The notes below the pieces were generated by a model that worked only from the letters and a program-made list of their open reading frames with translations, made no database searches and was not told where the DNA came from. Both the position numbers and the translations under genes were made by a program. From assembly GCF_000003815.2 (NCBI RefSeq), contig NC_049992.1, positions 385,930 through 449,929 on the forward strand: a stretch of DNA of 64,000 bases. The letters run 5' to 3'. The stretch comes from Branchiostoma floridae (lineage: Eukaryota > Chordata > Leptocardii > Amphioxiformes > Branchiostomatidae). Shown piece by piece: positions 42,801 through 51,800 of this stretch; positions within the stretch are counted from its first letter, which is position 1, and the number at the start of each line of letters is the position of its first letter.

Positions 42801-45800
42801 GCTCGTCGTGGGACAAACACACTGTCACGTTCATCACCAGATTTGTAGATAATAATCACATGTGCTCACGGCACAAGACGAGCATGATTCAACAGCAATC
42901 TTGAATTTCTTTTGGTGACCTACAACTCGTGTAAAAGTGTGAGGAACCGTTGCATTATCGCCCGGATCTACGACTGAATGGGTCAAATTGAACGTACGCC
43001 GCCATTTTCCCGCCATTTTTAATGCTACGGCCAGCAGTAAAGTTTTACGTCATAGCGGTTGTGACGGACCAAAATTAAATGAAAATTCTTGTCAGTATAC
43101 GCCCATTTTCTCATGACTTTTTGTATGCTCATGCAGATTTTTGTTTTGTGCAACTACTAACAGGAAAGAAAGGAACAACAGAGGATGTATAAAGGTACAT
43201 AGCGGCAGTTAATTGTGCCGTGTTTCGTTCGGCCGGTATAGTGCACCCCCTTCCAACCACGCGCCCGTTCTCCGTGCAATTCCGCGGTGTGTTCCAATTA
43301 CGATATTATGTTTTTAGCAGGACCAGAGAGACAAAATAATTTACACAGAAGAAGTGGCAAAGGTAAGCTGTAACAGCAACATGTAACTGGAGAAAATGAT
43401 GCGTTGATCATTTGCCAAATTAGCATTGCTTGAGAAATTGCAGTAAACCGACCGGTATTATGCCAATGGATGTTAGATGCACATAGGAAAAACAAGACAA
43501 AATGTTACTACATCATGAATGTAACGTAAATTTAAGTTTTTGGCTGTATGTGTACACCACTAACAACCATAATCACACCTCACTTCCAAATTGCGATGTG
43601 AGGATCCTAGTAGTAGTAGCGTACTGATAGTTGAATTAACTTTAAGTTTAACTTAAGAATTTTATTATCTTGTTGTATATATATATATAATATAAAGCAT
43701 TTTTGTACAGAATTTTATCATATAGAATCAATTAGAAATAAGTTGGTTGTAAGTACGGTGTAGCCTGTTGTCGTGCTATATTATAGCTCCCGAGTCTCTT
43801 CTATCCTCTCCGTAGATACGGAAAGAAGAGACTTGGGAGCTATAACACAGCTGGATGCCAGGTTATGAACAGGGTACTTGACTACTTGGATAATCTGTTT
43901 ATATAAAGGGCATGCACTTCTTGTCAATACTGCTAGTGGGAGCTGCTGAAAGCTTCATAGATACATGTACCAAGTACAGACAAGAGAGGGATGGATGATT
44001 CTGGTATAGGGCTGGGTATCGGTACACCGTTTTTTCTTATTGACCGGTCCAGAAAAACTGGACCTGAAAAAATTAGGTGGACCGGATGTTGGACCGATTA
44101 GAAAATTAACAGATTATTTTATAAGGCATTCACACGTTTTGACGCTTGCAGGTAGAAGAAAATAACAAGAGTGAGGTAGAGTAGAGTTTATAGTAATTTC
44201 TACCAAGGTTTACAGCCAATCATACTGGTGCAGTTAGCGTTGTAGGATTTTAAAACGCCAGTGTAAGTCTAATACTCCACCAAACAGATTTCTTTGTAGT
44301 GAAATGGACCATTGGTATGAGTCATACTGCATCAGGTCCAGGTTCAGGTCCGGACCTGGACCTGATCCTTTGGACCTGGACCTGAATGTTCTGTACCGGT
44401 TCCCAGCCCTATTCTGGTACCATAACCAAATCACTTCTGCACTTCAGTATTACTCAGTACATACATGTTGGATAGATTTGGTGGTGTCAAGAATTTGTGG
44501 TTACATTGACAGACCATAGCAAAAACAGAGGGTCTGACTCTGAAATTTTTTTTTTTCAGTAAGACCCAGGCAGCCTATTTTGATTTGCCATAATTCATAG
44601 GAAAAGCCATTTTATTTACAATCATGGTAAATTGTAGCAAGGCGATTAAATTTTGCATAACTGTCTTCAGTGAGTTGAGTATAATTTGTTATAATTTGTT
44701 TCCGTTGGAATTCAAGGTAAATTGTTGTCGGGACCCCCGCCCCCCCCATACAGACCCTCAAATCAAATCAAACCCACCCAGACCAAGTGTCTTATATCAA
44801 CAGAAACTACTGGACACCCATCAATCAACAACCTGACCCAAACAAATAGATGTTTCTGTCTGCAGAGCTTCAGACACCTGGCAGACTGGCAGGTGGCTGT
44901 TATGACTAGATCTCAGGCAGTGATAAAAGTAAGGACCAAAACAGAGGAATTAAGAGGTCTGGAAATACTTTTTCCCTAGGACCAAGTATCAAACTATCAA
45001 ACAAGTAATGTTAGAAAAATATGTACTTGTGATAAAAGTGTGGACCAAAACAAAGGCATTAGCATGTGTGGAAATAGTTCTGTCCCACAGGAGCAAGTGC
45101 TAAACTACATTTATTATAAGACTGAAACATTGGTAAATCTGACTAGATACATTTGAAGTTACTGTATAGGAATTCAAATGTTAGAAAATTTGTACCTGTT
45201 ATAAAAGTAAGGACCAATATAAAGGAATTTCCCACAGGAACAAGTTTTAAACTATTGTAGCATTTGAACACTGCTACATCAAAATGAATCAATGTGAAAT
45301 TACTTTGTATAGAACTTCAAAATTGTTGGAAAACTTTGTACATACGTCATGTAAACCATAGGACCACTGGTAAATCAGATAGATACACGGCATTGTGAAG
45401 CTAGTTGAACTTCTACTGTGTAGGACTACGCAGAAAACTTTGTACATACAACCAATACATAGAGCACTCAATTGATACAAGGTGTTCTGCAACTATAGAT
45501 GCCTATACAAGAGTATACAATGTTAATATATAAGCAACAAGGTATTAGCAAATCACTTTATTATAGGGTTTAACTCTTTTTACACTACGAGTAAGATTTT
45601 ACCATTCTCTAAGCATCAACCTACATTTTGTAATGACATAGACAGTACGGCATTGAAAAAATCCCATTAAAACAAAGGCTACAGTTGTATCTGTTTTGAA
45701 TTAACCTTGAACTCAACAGTTTATCTGCCACCTGCTAAGAAGTTGATAGGAAAATACCTTGAAAATAGGAAACTAAAGTCACTGTAAGTTCATTGGGGAA

Positions 45801-48800
45801 TTGGACACTGGAGGTCACAAAAGTTCATTGCATTTCTACAGATTTAAAGTGAAGAAGACAACAACTATGTAGATTTAGCTTTGCAATCTATCTCTGGTCC
45901 TATCTAATGTTGGGGTGAGCGCTGATTCCTGATTCAAAGGTTCAAAGACTGCTGATCAGAACTGAACACCGAATGGTTTGCACATCTGGGTTGTGAGCTT
46001 GGCTGCCCGTGCTCGGTGCGATAGGTCGTGGGTTCGCATCCCGGGATCGAGCTTGGGGTAAAAGCTGCTCTACTCGCCCCTCTTGTTTCACCCTGGGAAG
46101 GTTCTTAATTAAATCTTATGACAAAAGAGCATAAAAGCTGGCCTCAATATGCCAAAAATTGGGAATCAGCGCTCCCTCAACAATAAATGTCAAAGCCTGC
46201 GGAAGGCTAGAGAAAGTCTGGTGCATCAGACTGAACAAACAGGCCTATTGGGCCTGCTATTGCATGTGGGATCCTTGTGAGCTGCTGTCATGTGAGTAAG
46301 TGCTGATAAGGCCACACCAATTTTATTTGTTGCTTCTCAGATTCGTCTGTCCATTTTTTTTCATTGAAAAAGATTTGGTGTGGCCTAAGCACCACTGACA
46401 CCCCATGGAGAACACTTAGCACTTGTCACCACCTGCTGCTAGGGAGGAGGACTTATTATTACCAACTTTCCCTGCAGAATTTAGCCACTACTCCACATGC
46501 TGCTGGAAAATAGTAGACATTCACCAAATAGACAGATAACATGCCAGGGAAGTTAGCTGGCCCTAACGCAAGCAAAAGTGGCAACCAAGATACTGTAAAT
46601 GCAGAAATGTTCGCGGTGGATTAATGTTCGCGGTTTTCGCAGCGACCACTTTACCGCGAACTTAAATCCACCGCGAACATTATTCTATTAAGGTATTAGA
46701 CTGCAGTCGATGGTGTTACCGCGAAATTAAATCTACCGCGAAAAGTCATTTTTCCCGCTACCGCGAAATTAAATCCCCGCGAACTTAAATGCATTTACAG
46801 TATGTTGTACCATAAAAGAACAAACAGATTGGCAAACTATATTTGTAAGAATGTGGTTTACAGAATGATACTCCAGACAATTCTAAGAAGAGTTTAGTAA
46901 TTTGATACCAAACAGAAAACAAAGTTCTCAGTACACAATGAGAGAACAGATACAGATACAGACACAGATATCTCAGTGCCCATCTGTCACCTTCCTCAGG
47001 GCAATACTGATCAGGGCTCAAAATACTGGGTGCATCATGCATGTGCACCCAGGTGCACCCAAAATTGGAGCTGTGCACCCAATTTTTTTCTGTGAGTGCA
47101 CAGGGTGCACCCAAATATTTTCTTACTTTTATGTATGTTAAGATATCAAAGTATACCAAGTGTTAGAAAGATGATAAAAATGTCTGTCATGGTACTTGTT
47201 TAAGAATTTGATAGCTTGTAACTATGTTTTATTATTAGGTTATTACTTACATTTAAGTGGTGCACCCAAAAATTTTTTGGTGCACCCAATTTTTTAAGCT
47301 GGGTGCACCAGTGCACCTAATCCCAAAAATGAATTTCGAGCCCTGCCGATACTCAGTAACCCAGTGATTTTCAACCCTGATAAAACCATTCCTAGACTTT
47401 TTATCCTGCAGGTGAGAGCTAAACACACAAACAGGGCCAAACAGAATTAGCGGCCACCACAGCTAAACTGGCAGGAGAAGGGTGACTGTGTACATACATA
47501 TTAGGGATAAATGAAACTATCTTTGACAATGATTCTATTTACATATTCATACTAAAAAGGGCATATCCATAAAAGAAAAATGACTAGTATGACAGAATAA
47601 ATAACCGGGTGACCACAGCTAGAAATGTGCAATGGCAAGATGGACATGTACAGAAACAACCATACTAGCTTTACACACAATAGGAATAAATGAAAATGAC
47701 TTTACTGTACTCTACTCTACTGTATATAAGAAGGGCATAAAATGATAGAACAATCACCAGAAAGACAGGACAAAATCATTACAGTTAAAAAAAACTGTAA
47801 AAATGCTATCATCTCCAAGAAGATATTCGAATGTAAAAACATTAAGTTTTCTGACCAGCAAGTTTTCTTCTCATAATCATATGTTTGTCTGTCTGTTTGT
47901 TACTTTGTTGGTTTGTTCGTTTGTTTATTTAGTGTAGAAGATTGTCACCTTCAACATCTGCTTGGAGATAAGTTTGGAGATAGTAAATACCACATATACC
48001 ACAAGGAATGCAATTCTCAGAGTCAGACACATTCTGGCTGCACAGCCTTAAAATACTGCAAATATCTTTTTACCTTGGAGATGCCCTGGGCTTAACTAGA
48101 ATAGTAACTCTCTACTCGTACAAGTACCCTTATAATCTAAGGCTTAGGTCACATAACCAAACCGGGGCCCGTCCGTGCAGCTTTTGGGAGGGAAAATAAT
48201 GATGTAAAAGACACAAAGTATCAAAATAAGATCATGGGCATGATTTGTGTATATTTCTACAGGTATACATTTTAATTTTAAAATTCAGGGCCAGGCCCTG
48301 GTTTGACAATGTAAGCCTTACCCTATCTTACAGTAGTCTCAAGGGGACAATTGGCTTCTAAAAGCTGAAAGAGGGGTTTAATAATCAGGATTATCATCTT
48401 AATTCTACTTAAATGATGCGCAAAGATGATAGGAGAGGAAGGTGACCCACTTAACAAGACTATTATGGGTTGCCCTGACAGAAAGATGTTTGTTTGAACC
48501 TTTATTTATTCATGAGAAGCTCAGATCGGCCTGCAGGCCACTTTTCATTGAGGTCATGAGGGAGGTAAGGGTCAGATGAAATCAAGGAGGTTAAAAAACA
48601 CCTCCTTGATGAAATACAATAGAGATACAGATTACATGGAGTACATTTGTACTAATAAATCTATCAACATCCGAGGAATGGAAAAGTAAATCTGCAGCTG
48701 CAGAAGCACAGAACAGGGCAAGTTTTACTGATCTGATGAAGTCATCAGCTCAAGCAGGTTGAACTGGCAAAAAATTACAAACAGATCCTAGAACATGCAA

Positions 48801-51800
48801 CTTCAAATAAAACGCAATCTCTACTAGTACATAAAAATCTCTGATAAAAACAGATTTACTTCCGGACATTTCGAGTCACATCCATCACTCTGAGTCTGGA
48901 AGTAAATCTCCGCTTTTATCCAGTTGTAGTGGTATTTGAACATTGTTTACATGCATGTCTAACCTTCATAAACAGAACAAGAGCTAAGATGCCCGTAAGC
49001 TGTTACAGTAGTTCCTGTATGTGGCCGATAAAGAGCACAGGCTACCAACTACTTTAGACTCTATAGCCTTTATACCGAGTGTAACTCCTAGTTTCCACTA
49101 TTGCGCACCGGGACATGCCCCTACTCTTTTTTGAAAGGTGTAGAGAGTTTTTTAATGTAGCATGGCTCTCCTCAAACACGGGATCTCCATTTAGCATCCT
49201 ATCTGAGGGACTGCCCTAGCTAAGCTCCGTACTCATTTACAACTGAGTGAAGTGAGGAAAGTCGTGTAAAGTGCCTTTTCCAAGTGCACAAGATCAGTGA
49301 CATGGCAGGAATCAAACTTGAGACCTCTCTGCCCTGAGCCAAACATGCTGCTGCTGCACCACGTGATCCCACACAGTGACAGGTGTGTGGGTGGAGACAG
49401 TGAACAGGTGTGTGGGTGGAGACAGTGAACAGGTGTCATAAACATGTCAGGGCGGAATCCACCTTAAAATCCTGTTAGAGACACTTAAAAAAGTTCAGAT
49501 TTCCTAAATTCTTTCTTAGAAAAGCAGTCTTGGATGTGGCGCAAGTAAAATTTGTCTGGCAATTTTTGGCCAAAATGTATCATGAGGGTCCGCATGGGGG
49601 GTCCCGACAACAATTTACGCTGAATTCAGAAGAACCCCCTACGTATTACGCTTAATCAAGGAAGACAATTACGTTGAATTTGGTCACCTCGCTACGAATT
49701 ACGTAGATAAGATGATTTTCCCTACGATTTAAGGAAAATAAAAATAGGCTGCCTACGCCTTACGGAAAACAGCATGCAGACCCTCTATCATGATTCAAGA
49801 AGTGCAAAAAAACGTAAAGCGGGTACGTATCCCACAGCACTGTGACTGTGCCATGTTGGTGTCATCACTTAAGATTGGATTTGCATTACCCTGATGTTGG
49901 TACATGTACTAGTATGGATTTGGAATAGAGTTGCTTCATCTTATTAAGTACAAAGGTGCCAAAAATATTGACTTTGATAGTTGTTCCACAACCCTGACTC
50001 TGGCTAATATTGCTAAGGCTGCCACTTTGATTGACTGTTTGTATGGCTGAAATAACCACAGATTCTCCAGAGGAAACTGCTGTGTCAGTCATCCCTCGTT
50101 ATCGTTAATTGGCCCCTTCTTATCAGCAGCTAATCAAGCAGAATCAACACTTCCTGGGCCTGAGGTAGCCTGGGTACCATCCGGAAAGCACATGTACAAA
50201 TGTAGTTCCCTCCGGCTTTAATTATACACTATATACAGTTGATTCTTGCTCAGTAGTTAATCAAGAAGAATCAACACTTCCTAGGTTTCAGGAACAAACT
50301 GGGGTGGGCTCTAAATGCTTTTTCTGTACAGCAAATATTATATTTTTTTCTATATTATACACTTTCAAAACCTACAATTTGTAATGTTATGTGTTAGTTA
50401 ATACTGTAACAGTCAAGTCAACATCAAAATCATCCATATCCCTTGTAACTGCAATTGGTTTAATAAGAATATGAATAAGTTTCTTCATATCTATACAATG
50501 TGACATATTGTTCTTCATTGTTTGTTCGTCATTTTTACAGTTACTTGCAAGTTACCTAGTGCACCATACTCCTTAGTAACCACTGGCTCATTATATTTCT
50601 GTGGTTAAAGAAAGTGAAGAGATTGTTGCTACAACATTGCAATATTAGCCTTTGAGCAAGAATTTACCAGAAATGTTTTAGAATATCATCCTCATTCGTC
50701 TGGTACATCAGCTTGGTACCCAGAAACAGAAGCTTGACTTCAGAGCGCCCCCATGTGCCCCAGGTTTCCCTGTCAGTGTGTGCCGGACTGTGAGATCGGA
50801 TTACACAGATAGGGCAGGTAGAACCTCTGAACAAACACTGTCCTTTCAACTACTATTTACCTCATCACACAAATCTGACTGGTCGCCACAATTTCTATTC
50901 TTGTAAACGAATCGGGGTGTTCGCATCGACCGCTCGCGCCGCTTCCCAGACTTTCGGTACGCGAAACAAGCGGTCGGATTGTCCGTTAGTCCGCAGAAGT
51001 CCTTGAGACAGTGCAGGCGCGACCGTTAAAAGCTCAACAATAGCTGCGGTGTCGAATATCAAAACAAACCCAACCAGAACACTCCACTCCAACTGTTGAG
51101 TAGAAAATATACCATGACAAACTAAGGGTCTCCTTCCTTCCCTGGCTTACACAAAAGCATCCACCATCGTGAAAATATATGCCAGGTCCACTTAAAAACT
51201 ATTTTTATTAGTTTCTAACTGCCACAAATTACCCACAAAACAAAGAGGAACCCAGGCAACCCCTCAGTAGTGAACAATCACACCAGACAATAACACTACT
51301 TGAGTAAACAATTCAATATTTAAAAGCCTGGGTGATAAGATAGAACGTTACCAAACACTCTGCAAACTCCATCCAAACTCTCTAAGACATTTAAAAATCT
51401 CAACTCTCACAATGTCATTATGATTTCACATTGTGCAACTGTACAGAACAGAAACAGTTGGGGGTTTTTTTTAATACAGTTTCCTGTTTCTCTTTTACCC
51501 CAGCTCCCTGCACTTGATATATAACGGTTGGAAAGGGTATTGTGTGAGGACTTAAAGTCCTAACAGCCATGTTTGCACATTTTTCTGCGCGGGTTTTGTC
51601 TCCGAGAGCCGGCAAACTTTACGTGCGGGCGATAACTGTCCGAACAAAGGTCGCCACCAAACAAACCTGCCGTCTAACTTGGCAATGATCGCTTTACAGC
51701 CACGTAAAACACGTCATCCTTCTAGCAAGCTACGACCAATTCTTCCTCTTTTTACAAACCGAGTCAAAAACACGCTGAAAAGAAACATCAGGCCATTTCT

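Noticed and set aside
46000..46125. Possible tRNA gene
   Set aside because: A and B boxes are present but the acceptor stem does not pair and the sequence grades into a SINE-like body.
50895..51092. CpG-rich minus-strand frame starting [19 protein letters not shown]
   Set aside because: The hydrophobic start resembles a signal peptide, but it ends in a stop after 65 codons with no donor, cysteines or known motif.
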